64,000 nt of DNA from Mucor mucedo (GCF_025094135.1 NW_026252307.1:186001-250000); one strand, 5' to 3'; shown: positions 9,012 through 21,971, counted from the stretch's first letter. Notes: generated from the sequence alone by a model not told the origin. Made by a program: numbers and translations.

Positions 9012-11117
9012 ATGTCTGAAGTCGAAACCTTTTCTTTCCAAGCTGAGATCTCTCAGTTGATGAGTTTGATCATCAACACGTTTTATTCCAACAAGGAGAT
9101 CTTTTTACGTGAATTGATTTCTAACTCTTCTGATGCCTTGGATAAGGTCCGCTATCAATCTTTGACGGATCCCTCCGTACTTGATTCAGAAAAGGATCTC
9201 TTTATTCGCATCACGCCTGACAAGGAAAATAAGATTTTGTCTATTCGTGATACTGGTATCGGTATGACCAAGGCGGATTTGGTCAACAATTTGGGTACCA
9301 TTGCTAAATCTGGTACCAAATCCTTCATGGAAGCTCTCTCTGCTGGTGCTGATATCTCCATGATTGGTCAATTTGGTGTTGGTTTTTACTCTGCTTACCT
9401 TGTGGCCGATAAAGTCCAAGTCATTACTAAACATAATGATGACGAGCAATATATCTGGGAATCTGCCGCTGGTGGCTCCTTCACCATTGCTCATGATACT
9501 ATCAATCCTTCCATTGGTCGTGGTACTGAGATTCGTCTCCACATGAAGGAAGATCAACTTGAATATCTTGAGGAAAAGAAGATCAAGGAAATTGTCAAGA
9601 AGCATTCTGAATTCATCTCTTACCCTATCCAACTTGTTGTTGAAAAGGAAGTTGAAAAGGAGGTCGAAGATGATACTCCCGCTGAAGCTCCCGCCGAAGG
9701 TGCTAAGATTGAAGAAGTTGACGATGAGGAAGATAAAAAGGAGGAACCAAAGAAGAAAACTGTAAAGGAAACTGTCATTGAAAATGAAGAGTTGAACAAG
9801 ACTAAGCCTCTTTGGACGCGTAATCCTGAAGATGTTAAGCCTGAAGAATACTCTGAATTCTATAAGGCTCTTTCAAATGATTGGGAAGATCATTTGGCTG
9901 TGAAGCACTTTTCAGTTGAGGGTCAACTTGAATTCCGTGCTATCCTCTTTGTTCCCAAGCGTGCTCCCTTTGATATGTTTGAAGCCAAGAAGAAGAGAAA
10001 CAACATCAAGCTCTATGTTCGTCGTGTCTTTATTATGGATGACTGCGACGAGTTAATTCCTGAATGGTTGGGCTTCATTAAGGGTGTTGTGGACTCTGAG
10101 GATCTTCCTCTCAATATCTCTCGTGAGATGCTTCAACAAAACAAGATCTTGAAGGTCATCCGTAAGAACTTGGTTAAGAAGTGTATTGAAATGTTTCAAG
10201 AAATTGCCGAAGACAAGGAACAATTCGACAAATTTTATGAAGCTTTCGGAAAGAACATCAAGCTTGGTATTCACGAAGATGCTCAAAACCGTTCTAAGCT
10301 TGCTGATCTTCTCCGTTACTATTCCACAAAGTCTGGCGACGAAATGACTTCCTTCAAGGATTACGTTACTCGTATGCCCGAGAAGCAAAAGAATATCTAC
10401 TACATTACTGGCGAGTCTCGTGCTGCTGTTGAGAATTCTCCCTTCCTCGAAGGTTTTAAGAAGAAGGGTATCGAAGTCTTATTGATGACCGATCCTATTG
10501 ATGAATACGCCACCACTCAATTGAAGGATTACGAAGATCACAAGTTGGTTTGTATCACTAAAGAAGGTGCCGAAATCGAGGATGACGAAGAATCGAAGAA
10601 GTCTCATGAAGAGGAACAAAAGGAATTTGAGGGCCTTCTCAAGACCATCAAGGACATTCTCGGTGATAAGGTTGAAAAGGTCATTCTTTCACATATCTTG
10701 ACTGACTCACCATGCGTTTTAACTACTGGTCAATTCGGTTGGTCTGCTAATATGGAACGTATTATGAAGGCACAAGCGCTTCGTGACTCATCCATGTCAA
10801 GTTATATGGCTTCAAAGAAGACACTAGAACTTAATCCTAAGCATCCTATTATTAAGGCTCTCAAGGCAAAGGCTGATGCTGATGCCAATGATCGTACTGT
10901 TAAGGATCTTGTCACATTACTCTATGAGACTTCACTGTTGACCTCAGGTTTCTCCTTGGATGATCCATCATCATTTGCCACTCGTATTAACCGCATGGTT
11001 TCTCTTGGTCTCAGTATTGACGAGGACGAAATTGATCAAGCCAATGAACCTGCTGCTGCTACCGAAACCCCTGCTCAAGAAGATGCTGGAGTTTCAAAGA
11101 TGGAAGAAGTTGACTAA
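9012..11117 (+). CDS. HSP90: Cytosolic heat shock protein Hsp90
   Basis: An intronless ORF of 701 aa (yeast Hsp82 is 709). It holds the N-terminal GHKL ATPase with FLRELISNSSDALDK, DTGIGM and the GQFGVGFYSAYLVADK lid, then a charged Glu/Lys linker at about 215-255. The middle domain has the conserved RRVFIMDDCDELIPEWL segment, and the C-terminal dimerisation domain ends MEEVD for TPR co-chaperones. It folds kinases, receptors and other clients in the cytosol. Codon use is more biased than in neighbouring genes, as expected for high expression. Absence of introns fits a heat-inducible gene, since splicing is blocked by heat stress. Confidence 0.98.
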   Translation: MSEVETFSFQAEISQLMSLIINTFYSNKEIFLRELISNSSDALDKVRYQSLTDPSVLDSEKDLFIRITPDKENKILSIRDTGIGMTKADLVNNLGTIAKSGTKSFMEALSAGADISMIGQFGVGFYSAYLVADKVQVITKHNDDEQYIWESAAGGSFTIAHDTINPSIGRGTEIRLHMKEDQLEYLEEKKIKEIVKKHSEFISYPIQLVVEKEVEKEVEDDTPAEAPAEGAKIEEVDDEEDKKEEPKKKTVKETVIENEELNKTKPLWTRNPEDVKPEEYSEFYKALSNDWEDHLAVKHFSVEGQLEFRAILFVPKRAPFDMFEAKKKRNNIKLYVRRVFIMDDCDELIPEWLGFIKGVVDSEDLPLNISREMLQQNKILKVIRKNLVKKCIEMFQEIAEDKEQFDKFYEAFGKNIKLGIHEDAQNRSKLADLLRYYSTKSGDEMTSFKDYVTRMPEKQKNIYYITGESRAAVENSPFLEGFKKKGIEVLLMTDPIDEYATTQLKDYEDHKLVCITKEGAEIEDDEESKKSHEEEQKEFEGLLKTIKDILGDKVEKVILSHILTDSPCVLTTGQFGWSANMERIMKAQALRDSSMSSYMASKKTLELNPKHPIIKALKAKADADANDRTVKDLVTLLYETSLLTSGFSLDDPSSFATRINRMVSLGLSIDEDEIDQANEPAAATETPAQEDAGVSKMEEVD

Positions 11118-11738
11118 GTCTATGTTGTTTACAACAATCGCACCATTATATATATTAACCTTTCAATTTTAAATATTTCCCCTCGCACCCACTTTTTTTT
11201 TTTACATATATGCAAATAAATATTGCTTGTTAAACAATTTTTCTTAGTCCTCTGAACCCTTGAAAGAAAACAAACCTGATTTGTTTACTTTACATAATAT
11301 ACTGGAGTTTAAAATTAAAGACATGAACTGTATCACCTGCACTTTCCTGCGCCCGTTATACTGTATAAGCGCATGCTCTCATCTGGAAATAGAAGCAAAA
11401 ACAGGTATTTTCATGTGTGTACATTCTAGGAGACTCAAAAATACTTTTTTTTTTTCTTTTTCAAAAACCGCCCTTTGGCGCTGGAACGACTGTATTTATG
11501 CTTTTAACTTGAAACTAAACTAAATTAAATCAAACGAGGCTGAGAATTATGCGATATCACAAGATGTATTTTTAGAAGGATAATAAAAAAAATGAAGTAA
11601 AAAACATTTTATATATTCATAATATGATAGAGTTGTTTTAGTAAGTATTAGTTAAAAGTACAATAATAGGGATAATAATTGGGAAAGGGGCGGGGGATAA
11701 AAAAAAACGAAATTAAAGGACAAAGAGATTTTTGACAT
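11118..11738. other. Convergent 3' intergenic region
   Basis: This 621-bp gap lies between the 3' ends of HSP90 and the minus-strand permease. It is AT-rich with poly-T tracts, as expected of two facing 3' UTRs. The open frames inside it show no protein-like composition, so no gene is called. Confidence 0.6.
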
Positions 11739-13710
11739 TTAAGCACGGTGCGAAGAAGGATCAGCTTGGTGAGTGTCGGGAACATAGTTATATTCCTCAG
11801 TTTTATAACCAGCATTATCGTCAGAACCAACTGCGTACGTAGGAGGAGGCTTAACCTCAGCTTCGGCAAAACGAGCTAAAGGATCTCTGTTGAATCTAGA
11901 GTGACGGATACCATAACTGAAGTAAATGACCCAACCAATACCCATCCAAACAAAGAGACGCCAAATGGTGGTAGTAACTTCAGCGACAGCAATCAAAGCA
12001 ACAGAGATACCCATACCAATAATAGGGAATAATAAGGAGAGCCACTTACCACCGGGGATTTTGAAACGACGCTCAATATCAGGACGAGTGAATCTCAAGA
12101 TAATAACACCAAGATGAACAATGAAGAAAGCCAACAAGGTACCAACAGATGTCATGTTACCAAGTAAATCAACAGGTAAAACTGCAGCCATAACAGCGGT
12201 AATGAAACCAACTGTGAGAGTAGCTAAATGAGGAGTCTTGAATTTGGGGTGAATCTTGGAGAACATAGGGGGTAAAAGACCATCCTTGGCCATGGCATAA
12301 AAGACACGAGATTGACCGAGCAAATTAATGAGTAAAACGGAGGTCAAACCACAGACGGCACCAATAGCAACAAGAATGTTAAGCCATCTGAAATCCTTTC
12401 CGGTACGTTTCATAACAGCTTCAACAGCAACGGAAGCAGGAACAGGGGATCCCTTGAAGTCTAAGTAATGAGCAGCACCTGTCATGATGGTACAGAAAGC
12501 AAGGTAAAGGACAGTACTGATAACCAAACTACCAATAATACCAATAGGAAGATCACGTTGAGGACGCTTGGCTTCAAGAGCAGCGGTAGTAACAGCATCA
12601 AAACCAATATAACTAATAAGCAGAAATATACCCATGTTAATAAACTTTGCTTCCAAAATAATTCCTATACATTTGTTTATACCTGAAGAAGACGGTTGTT
12701 GCAGCTGCAAAAATACCAGGTACACCAAAGAAATGCCAGTTACCGGTGGTGTTAGGAGGGATATAGGGATGATAGTTGGGAGTGTACATGTAACCAGCAA
12801 GACCAAAGATAAAGATAAGAATAACGACAAGCTTGATTGAGACAACAATAGTGTTGAACATTGCAGATTGACGGATACTATATACAAAAAGCGTCAGTGA
12901 AAAAAATTAAAATACATGTATCACGCGTATATGTCTTACCCAATAATTAAAATAATAGTAACCAACATAATGATCACAAAACCGGGGACGTTAAAGTAGT
13001 TACCAGAGTATGAGATAGAAGCAGGATCTTCAATCCATGCGACAGTAGGCTTGGTCCAACTATCAGCAAAATGAATTCTTCCGTTGGATGCGACAGCAAA
13101 GAACTTGACAAAGTAACCAGACCATCCAACACCAACAGTGGCAGCACCGACCATGTATTCAAGAATTAAATCCCAACCAATAGTCCAAGCAATAAACTCA
13201 CCCATGGTAGCATAAGCATAAGTATAAGCAGAACCAGCAACAGGAATCATGGAAGCCATTTCAGAGTAACTAAGAGCAGCGAAGGCTGAAAAATGATGAT
13301 GGAATAATGTTAGCCAAATTTTAACCCCTTTTCATCCTATATATATAAAAATTACCAGCAGCAATAGCAGCAATAACGAAGGAGAGTGTAACAGCAGGTC
13401 CTGCATTGTTGGCAGCAGCCAAACCGGAAAGAACAAAAATACCAGTACCAATAATAGCACCGATACCTACAAAGACAAGTTGGAAGGCTGACAAGGCACG
13501 ACTTAACTCTGAATTTTCCGCATCTCCCCATAATAATTCGACAGGCTTAATTTGCCAAAGACGACGGGCCCAGTAGCTACTGCTGCTTTCATTATCTTTA
13601 CGAAGATATGATTCTGCAGTGACTTTATTATAGCGATCGGAGTGACCTTGGAACTGATGCACCGTAACGTGCTCAGTTGTTTTTGTTTCAGTCTTTTCTC
13701 TAAACGACAT
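11739..13710 (-). CDS. Amino acid permease, cationic amino acid transporter (CAT/YAT-like) family
   Basis: Four exons (13356-13710, 12940-13285, 12683-12877, 11739-12612) give 589 aa in phase. After a hydrophilic N-terminus of about 85 residues comes the APC-superfamily TM1 signature GIGAIIGTGIFVLSG. Further conserved segments are SYSEMASMIPVAGSAYTY (TM3), a YIGFDAVTT segment (TM6), and the loop EAKRPQRDLPIGI. About 12-14 hydrophobic segments follow and the tail is cytosolic. The family imports basic and other amino acids across the plasma or vacuolar membrane. Substrate cannot be read from sequence. The two terminal exons carry most of the membrane core, and all introns have GTA or GTAAG donors. 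Confidence 0.93.
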
Positions 13711-16700
13711 GACTGTTTATATTTTTCCAGGGAAAAAAAAAGAAGAGGTTGATAAAAAAGATGAAAAAGAAAAGATAAACACTTGTTTTATCTTTTATTT
13801 ATATTGGCAAATAAATTTAGACGCCACCGCCTATTGACTAAGGAAAAAAAAAGGTACTACATGGGAATAGTGTGACTCTGTGCTACTAATTGAAGGAATC
13901 AATGAATCATTGATTTATTTTTCTTCTGATACTTCCACAAAAACTTGATAAGACAAGAGTGATATAAAATCACACACACACACATAGAGCGCACAAATTT
14001 AAGGGTTGCTACCTTCCCTATTTGGACCTACAATCGCCTACCTCTGTCATGTGCACTATTGATCAAAAGGGGGTATTGCTGTCTCACCATATCTTGTCAC
14101 ACTAATCATCAGTATTCATTCGTGGGAACCTTATCGTGAAGTTGCTAATTTTGATCTCACTTCCAATCACAAAAGCTAAAGTATTTCTGATCCATAGTAT
14201 AGTATTTTTGTATGCAATACTATAGCACCCGATGTTACAACAAGAAATCGTAATAACTTTGGGAGTACAATATTGTTGTTAAAAACTATTGTGGTTATTT
14301 TTTTAAAAAAAAAAAAAATTCTACTAGCGTGTATTATCTTTGAGATAAGCCAAACGAAAAGTTTATTATTCTGCAGATAATGTTTCAATATTTTGAAAGC
14401 TTTTAGCTAGATAAAAAATATAATATTCTCTCCATTTGAAAAATACATGATAGGAGAGCGACCATAATGTATGTTTAATTATATACATAAAGGACATGCT
14501 TCTATGATATCTTATCATGCATGCGTTTATTACATTGCTATTAACGTACGATATGTTTCTTGATTAAGTCTCTAATAACACTATAGAGTGGGGTCACCCA
14601 CCAACACATTGCGTTGTCAAAAAAAAAAATGGAGCCGAGTAATCAAAATAGAGTAAAAATCATGAATAATTTACTTTATGCTAGTGCAAGACTCAGAAAT
14701 AATTGGTTCAATTCACTGGATTTTCTGTGTATCACATATGATAGTTACATCGACTCATGTATTGGTTCGAAAATAGTACAGTCATGTTTCTTTTTTTTTA
14801 TTTATGCATCTATTATTATACATTCACGCGTATCCCATGTTGATACTTACGTGTATAATGTAAATACAAGAAAAAAATCCTGACCTAAATGCTATAAAAA
14901 CTGCGCATTTAATACTGTTAAGCCCCATTTTAGAGATGTGTTTATAGCCTCTACAGAAGTATTTATGGTTACACGTGTGATTTATGGTAATAATTGTGTT
15001 ATTACCTTTAGCTGAGGTCATTTTCATTAAGTATGGCGTGTTATTGAAACATTTTGGAGTATGGTATACCACTATAATTTTTATAGAGGAGATATTGAAC
15101 TCTAAAATCGTTATATTTTATGAAAATAAATTTTTACACATTTAAACTTCTGATCTAGTTAAAAGCAGGATCTATTCTTGATTTCAAGTGTGTGAGAGTA
15201 CGAGACAAAAATAACGTGGGTTGCAATTGGGCGTAGTAATCCCAGGGTATGCAAAGCGTTTAATAGATATTAAGCCATTTTTCCCATTAAAAAAGAAAAA
15301 AAAAGAAGAAGAATTCATGGTGAGTAAAATTTTCAACATATATATAATCTATTGTTGTACTATCAACGGGCTGTGTTAAATGTTTTATTAAAAAAGTAAA
15401 CACGGGTAGTTACTTCCAAATACACATATAAAATTGCCTCACTCTTATGATGTAACGAACACAAAGATGGACTAAGCAGTCTTGTAATTTTTTAGGCATA
15501 ATAAATATAATAAAAACTAGTTCTAATAAAGTAATTGGTGTATCCGAAATAATTATATGAAAAAAAAAGTAGTAAAACAAAATATGTAAAGCGACTATCA
15601 ATACTATGTTACGCATCTTTCTTAAAAAGTGGGACCTCATTAAAATAGGTGATTGTATACTTTTTACGTGAAGGAATTTAAAAAACCTTTTTTTTTTTTG
15701 ATCCAATGTGGCGTCTGCGGTTTTAAAAATACTTTTGCATAAAAAAAAAATGTGACCCAAATATTGTTTTTTTTTTACCCTTTGGTTAGTCTCTATATCA
15801 TGTTTTGATCTTGAAAATGGTTTTCAATAAGATGTAACACCATAAATTTATCTTTATGTTATATGTAAAGAATATGAGTTATCCTTACATCGAAACTTTA
15901 ATGGAGATCTATAATATTTTTTTTTTCGAGAATGTTGCACAGACTTTATCTTATGACCCGGAATTCAAATTGATCCGTTACACAAGACACTCGTTCCTCT
16001 TTTATCATTAACCCCAAGGCAGAATAGAGTCACTGTCAGTGTGAAGCGCGTAACTGTCTCCAATAAATTTCAAAATTATCGTGTTATAATATAAGTCCCT
16101 TATTCTTAAATTGTACTGCCCAGGTTTGTTTGTCTGCTTGTTTAGAATTTTTACGGGGGAGCACTGATAATATAACCAGAAGCTTCAAAATTTATGCTTA
16201 TTCGTTACTATGGGGTATGTCTCTCCATTTTATATCCGTTAGACCACTGTATACAGAACTGATAGAATCAACTGATATCTCCCGTGCTTTAATGATGAAA
16301 GAAGAATGCGTTTGTACGGCTTGGGCACATAAATAGCATCAGACTAGTAACAATAAGAGCGCCGGGTGCGTCAATTGGAACAATACGACTACTGTAATTT
16401 ATTTTTTCAATCAATTTAATACAGATCGCCAATTCTTAAAGCATCTTTAACTCTAATGACGATTATAGAAATAACAGTTCTATCTTAATCTTGTAAATGT
16501 CTCTCTCCCCCCAATCTGACTCTAGAATTATTTATCTCAATTCCTTATCGAAAAAATTAAAATAAAAGATAATAGGACCGAGCCTTAGTTTCTTGTCATA
16601 CACAAGGATTTCTAATCGTTTATTGTACATTTATGCTGTCTCGGAAAGAAATCTTTCTCGGCCCACGTTACGCAATTCCAAATAAAAACTCGCGCCATAA

Positions 16701-18065
16701 ATCCCACTTTTTAGATATGATGAATAAGATTTTTTTTTTTGTGTGTTTTTTTAGGATAAGCATAAAATATTATACACAATTTGTCAAATTTCACAAATTA
16801 GACATTACATTCATCTGTGTACAATATAAATGTTTACAAAAAAAACTTGATTAAATAAAACGATCACGTAGCACTTTTCATTAATATAGTATCTTAACAT
16901 ATGGTTTTTCCGCTTATTGAGTACAAACGAGAACGCATATCCTTTACTAGGAAATTCATAAAAAAAAAAAAATATAGCACATGCCCCTAAAACTTTAAGA
17001 AGTTCCCTTATAAGCGACGAAAATAAAATCATTCGTTTTAAAATAAAAGGATAGGTTAATCTAGTCAAAATTGAAACCCTGGGATTTAGGCAGGGTGGGG
17101 GTAATAGACGTTTATTAATTGTAAAGATAGATCTATTCAGACTTAAATCTCCAAGAAGAGGTCAGCCCGTCCACCCTGGTTTTTTTGGAGGCCGTGCGAA
17201 ATGCGCCGAGCTATAATGACACGGTAACATATAAAGAAACGATTGAAAGATCATATTTTAAATCCCACGAAAGTTCAGGTTTTAGCTGGATCACAACATG
17301 TGGTTGCCTTTTTTTTTTTACTACCATGGGAAATAGAAAGTTTTCATTTATTTCCCTATTTGACATTCTTCTGCGGAGAGGGACGAATTGAGAATATGAT
17401 AGCAAAGACAGATCGTGCAACGTTAGTCCAAGTGTGACTTGACTATATGAAAAAAAAAGGTACAAGACCAATCATATTCTGGACATTCTTTTTGTGATGA
17501 GGGTTCCTAATGCAGAGGTTATTATGTAATAATTGTCTTTACATTATGCTATCTTATCGATTTCTGGAGGGCAGAAATAATAACAATAATAATACGAAAA
17601 AAAACCTACGCCAACTACAAAAAATAAATGTTTGTATGAATGCATTAGTAAACATAAACGGTATTACTATTAAGTACTGACCCGATAATACATTTAAACT
17701 AAAAGGGTTAATTCATAAAAAAAAAAATTAATTTATGATCCCGGCTTACGTTCATTTAACACGTCGTCTGCTATCTTGATAAATTGAAATGTCACAATTT
17801 GGACACACCGTTTGGAAATACATTTCTGTCCCTATAAACAATTAATATTTCATGCACGATCATGTGGTTAATGTGAGCAGGTTACCCGAGTTGATGCAGT
17901 GAACTGTGGAACTTTGATAGGACGATGCTTTATTTGAATATTTGACAAAGGTTTTAAATGACGATGAAAATTAAAAAGTGAAGATATTTATTACATGCAA
18001 TCTATTATATGCTTATAATGAAAATAGGGGGGGAATATTAGGTAAGAGGCTAAAATAAATTGGAT
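13711..18065. other. Gene-empty AT-rich stretch
   Basis: These 4.35 kb lie between the 5' end of the permease and the 3' end of the aminotransferase. The first few hundred bp must contain the permease promoter. The rest is dominated by A/T runs and stop-rich frames. Short ORFs (for example 14614-14883 and 16130-16336) have no domain-like content and no convincing splice partners. No tRNA or rRNA was recognised. A GC-rich inverted repeat near 17091-17178 is listed separately. Confidence 0.5.
17091..17187. repeat. Inverted repeat with terminal T-run in the gene-empty stretch
   Basis: CAGGGTGG (17091-17098) is exactly complementary to CCACCCTG (17171-17178), and seven T follow at 17180. The enclosed 70 nt contain a second, weaker pairing. 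The shape would suit a small polymerase III transcript, but no clear A or B box is seen, so function is not claimed. Confidence 0.25.
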
Positions 18066-19618
18066 TTAAACCTCAATCTTGACACCATTGATAGCTGCTT
18101 CTTTATCAATGACGGAAGCTAATCTGCGGAGAGCTTCATCCATGTTCGTCTTTGTTACATTGCTGAAAGAGACACGAACATAGTTGTTCATGTTACCTTG
18201 AGGCATAAAGGCCAAACCTGGGATAGCCAAGACATTTTCTTTAAGTGCTTTTGTCATAATCAAATCATAGGAGTCTGTGATACCACCCAACAAACGAAGC
18301 CAGACAAACATACCAGCATTAGGAACAACCCATTCTGCGCGACCCTTCATACGATGATTAAGACATTCAACAAATTCATCGCGTTTCTCACGATAGAAAT
18401 CAGCAACACGGTCAACGTGGTCCAAAAATCCTTGATGTCCCCACTTTTCTAAAAGTCCAAAGGTCATAGCTTGAGGAATACCGGAAGGCTGCAAGTTGGT
18501 GACCATGGTATGCATGTTGATACGTTCAATAAGAGCGTGAGGACCAGTAACCCAACCAATTCTTAAACCGGAAGATAAGATCTTACTCATACTGTCACAG
18601 CGGAGAACACGAGCGTCGACATCCATGGAAAAGTAAGATGGAGTACGATCTCTGGTATACTGCAAGAAGTAATAAGGGTCATCTTCAAGGATGAGAATAT
18701 CATACTTGGAGCAGATCTTATAAACAGCTTGCTTACGTTCCAAAGTAGCACTGATACCTGTAGGATTACCACCGCTAGGGATTGTGTAGAGACAATGAGG
18801 ACGAGGTTGATCTTTCTTGCCATTCGGGTTACTCTCAGGCCAGTTAGCAAGCATACGGTCTAAAGCTTCAGGAACAAGTCCAAATTCATCAGTGGGGATA
18901 TCAGCAAGATCACAATTTAAATTTTCAAGGAAAGATAAGGCACCAGTGTAGGTAGGATTTTCTACAAGAATTGAATCACCGTCATTGATCATCATTTCAA
19001 GTGCCTTTTTTAACATAAATGGTTAGTTTTTATTTCTTGCATCCTGATTTTTTTTGGCTTTTCTTACCTTTGTCAAAAGATCTTGACTTCCTGCACCGAT
19101 GGAAAGATCAAATTTTACAGGAGGATTATGTTCAATTCTTTGAAGTTCGCAAAGCCATTCGTTTAAAAGAGGTTGGCCGGCCTAAATGTTTATAAACAAA
19201 TAGAAAAAGTTAGAAAACAATCGTGGGAAAAACCTTTCAAAAAAATTCATGGTACACAAAAAAAATTTACCGTCAAATCATAAGATAAGGCTCTACTAAA
19301 CAATTCGTCGTCAATTTCAATCTTTTCGCCTGTCTTGAGAGTAAGAGTCATACTTGCAAATGGAAAAGTTGCAGGGTTAGGTTGGCCAGCGCCAAGAGAG
19401 ATCTGATTAGCAAGTTAGTACATAGAATTATGACAGTTCATATTTCAAATGATATTACCATTGATTTACAATTCATGTAAGGCATCAAAGCACGAACTAT
19501 TGAGAGAAAAGTGAAAAGATGAATTAAAACCCGCTGATAATATCTATGTTTAATTCTACTTACTGGCTGAAGGGTTTCTAGCCTTGCTAGTTTTGCTAAT
19601 GTGCTTTGAGTAGTCCAT
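18066..19618 (-). CDS. Kynurenine/2-aminoadipate aminotransferase
   Basis: Five exons (19564-19618, 19459-19496, 19271-19402, 19068-19181, 18066-19004) splice in phase to 425 aa, the same as human AADAT. The N-terminus carries the family's ARNPS-x-IR motif. Further landmarks are ISLGAGQPNPATFPF, GAGSQDLL, NPTG near residue 193, the EDDPYYFLQ loop, and the PLP Schiff-base lysine in SMSKILSSGLRIGW (Lys254). The enzyme moves the amino group between 2-aminoadipate (lysine biosynthesis by the alpha-aminoadipate route) or kynurenine and 2-oxoglutarate. No mitochondrial presequence is evident, so a cytosolic enzyme is likely. Which substrate dominates cannot be told. Confidence 0.95.
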
Positions 19619-20546
19619 GCTTCTGTTTAATTTTCTAGATTCTAATAGTTATAAAAAATAAAAGAGAAAACAATCTATTGTTTTTGCCCTTTTATGTTCT
19701 TCCATCTTATCTGCCAATTCAAATCCAGTTCTTCATCCCGAATAAAGATACGGTCCAACCGCAAGAAAAAAAAAGAGATAATCTACGTCAATCTAATTGA
19801 TGCAACTGATTGGTTTAGAAGTGCGATTTATTGGAACCAGATTTTTTTTCTTTCTTTTTGACAGATGATTAGTCATACTCAATGTAGGATGAAATGCATA
19901 AATGCCTTTTGTTTATGTTTCCGTAAATGGGTTTGATTATGATTTACACGTAAATAAACCATCTTTTATGTCCGGGATATCGGAGTAAAATCGTTTCTCT
20001 TTTTTCTCGTATGGACTGCCCGTAAAATCGCTAGCGTTATTGCTGCGATCCAAATAATGAAGATAAACGAAAACATCAAATATATAATTTTCATTAAAAA
20101 GGTACCAATCAGCGTTTAATTTCTCCATATAAACCCCCCCAATCTTGGTCTAGAATGCCAGCTTAGGGTTTCATGGATTAAAGGAAAATTCTCTGATGAA
20201 TTTTATGACGGCAGATTGTAATCTGAGCTCAGGCAGCGTCGCTTATTTGGTATTTCTTACAAAGATAATACAGTAGTAAACCGTAAGACTTCAAATTGTA
20301 CATCAACTTGAAAAGGTTGCGCAAATATGGATTATGACATGTCTGCATGTGTCATTCCGATTTTATTTTGGGTCCCGACGAGAAAGATTGATACCATTGG
20401 TAGGACCAACCTGCTTTTAATACCAACATGAAAAAAGAAACTTCAAATAATGCGGCGAGAGCAATACTTCACTCAATTTACGACACCAAATTTTTTGTAT
20501 AAGCTGAATTCATAGGACTTCAAAATATCTACTAATATCAGTCTTA
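19619..20546. other. Intergenic region upstream of the aminotransferase
   Basis: The first 200-300 bp upstream of the aminotransferase start should hold its promoter. No supported gene, RNA or repeat was seen in the remainder. The small minus-strand frame at 19937-20128 lacks protein-like features. Confidence 0.4.
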
Positions 20547-21030
20547 GTGCATCAAGATTGTTATTCTGATAAAAAAACAATGCCATCTGATCACGAAACT
20601 GTTGTGTCTAGAAGTGTGGTTACTGGAGATTCTTTCGAAATGGCGTCTGCTTTATTAATCGAATCTATGCCAAGGAATACGTATGTCATTATAACACTGT
20701 GCATGTACGTCAAAATTTGTGATGTTTCAGACACACTTATTTTACGTTTGCTTTCGTATATATTTTCGGGCAATCCGAATTCTTCTATAATGAATATGAG
20801 GTAGTTATGTGCCTTCTTTTAAAAGATATAGAAATCAAATTGTAGAGCCAGGACTAATAACACAAATAGGATTGCTCCTCGTCTATGGAACTGTGGTATG
20901 GCTGCTTGCTTGATCATGGTTAATATTGTTCGTTCAATTCGTGCTGGAAACGGTATCCCCCCAAGATTTCGACGTGGAGAGGCTCCAGGACCAACGAAGA
21001 AGAGCAAGGACCCAAAATGACCAAGCAAAC
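20547..21030 (+). pseudogene. Possible gene remnant or small spliced gene of unknown type
   Basis: Three protein-like stretches lie in order on this strand: a polar piece from the ATG at 20580, a leucine-rich piece after a TTTCAG at about 20728, and a basic piece from about 20870 to a TGA at 21018 that ends in a Lys-rich tail. GT and AG signals separate them. Joining the first two in phase runs into a stop after about 20 codons of the second. Either the gene is decayed or the exon model is wrong. No family is recognised. The transposon copy at 21128 begins about 100 bp downstream. Confidence 0.25.
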
Positions 21031-21127
21031 ATTAGAAATGTTCGTCAACGATTTTTTTTTTTTTACATTTTGATCTTATATTTTCTGAAAATAGTGTACA
21101 AGAGGCTAATTGAAATTGCTTTTAAAT

Positions 21128-21599
21128 AAACGGGTCTCTTAGGGACAGCCAAATTTTCTTAGGAACAGCCATTTTTCTTAGGGACAGACAGGGTGCGCGT
21201 AGTCGTAATGTTGGGATTATGATACTTTTGTAGACATCAAGAGGTCAATATAACTTAACAGCTCGAAATATATACACAATTATTACAACGAACATATTGT
21301 AAACCAGTATATGTGTTTTACAGCTTACTTTCAGCTTCTCGTTTGGACGTTAACTTAATATTTCTGCGTAAGATTAAGATCAAACGAGCTCAAAGGTGAA
21401 AGAATGATGATAGAATTGTCAAAATAAGTACAAATTGTTTAATATACATTTATTCGTAATTTTTACATTGTTTTTGATTGTATATCCTTGTTCCCAGGTC
21501 TACAGAACATCCAAATCACAGATCTTACGTTGCGACTACGTGCACTTTGGCTGACCCTAAGGAAAATTTGGCTGTCCCTAAGAAAAGCGTTAAATGAAC
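21128..21599. mobile_element. Non-autonomous DNA transposon (MITE-like), copy A
   Basis: A 472-bp element about 80% or more similar by eye to the copy at 24314. Near the left end are three degenerate units of CTTAGGGACAGCC; near the right end are two units in inverted orientation, making terminal inverted repeats. Inner imperfect inverted repeats follow (GTGCGCGTAGTCGTAA at left against TTGCGACTACGTGCAC at right). TTAAAT flanks both sides (21122-21127 and 21600-21605), a likely 6-bp target duplication. It has no coding capacity. The outermost bases (AAACGGGTCT at left, AAAAGCG at right) do not pair, so the exact ends are provisional. Confidence 0.75.
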
Positions 21600-21605
21600 A
21601 TATAA

Positions 21606-21971
21606 AGACACGGGCTGCGGTTGACAATTGTTCGGGCATGGCACCTCTCTCAGGGTAGTAATTCTTCAGATAAAGACTAAAATATGGAAATTTCATCTGT
21701 TTTAAGAATCAAAGTATATATGTACTAAATATTTCTATATTTTCTGTCAATCATTGTCGACTTCTGTCACGAACGTTGCATTAATGTGTTACAATGTACT
21801 TTTTGACCTCCCCCATTGAAAAACATGAAAGGGGGGTGACGGTTAAAAATAAAAATGATTGCGTCACTTTTTTAATTTTTTTGCTATTTTTTTTTTGTAC
21901 AGGACAAAAAAGAGCAAACCCCCCGTCCTCGTTTTTATTTTCTTAACAAATTTAATATTTTTCCTCTAAAA
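21606..21971 (+). promoter_or_regulatory. Promoter region of ATP synthase subunit h
   Basis: This 366-bp gap separates transposon copy A from the subunit h start. It includes a small C5/G5 hairpin around 21810-21837 and an A/T-rich tract just before the ATG. The transposon right end lies about 370 bp upstream of the start, so it could affect this promoter. No specific factor site was identified. Confidence 0.35.

Noticed and set aside
9186..10388. Minus-strand and alternative-frame ORFs inside HSP90
   Set aside because: They are by-products of the strong codon bias of HSP90 and have no independent features.
11260..11523. 87-aa ORF after HSP90
   Set aside because: It lies in the 3' flank and contains poly-Phe from T-runs, with no domain-like segment.
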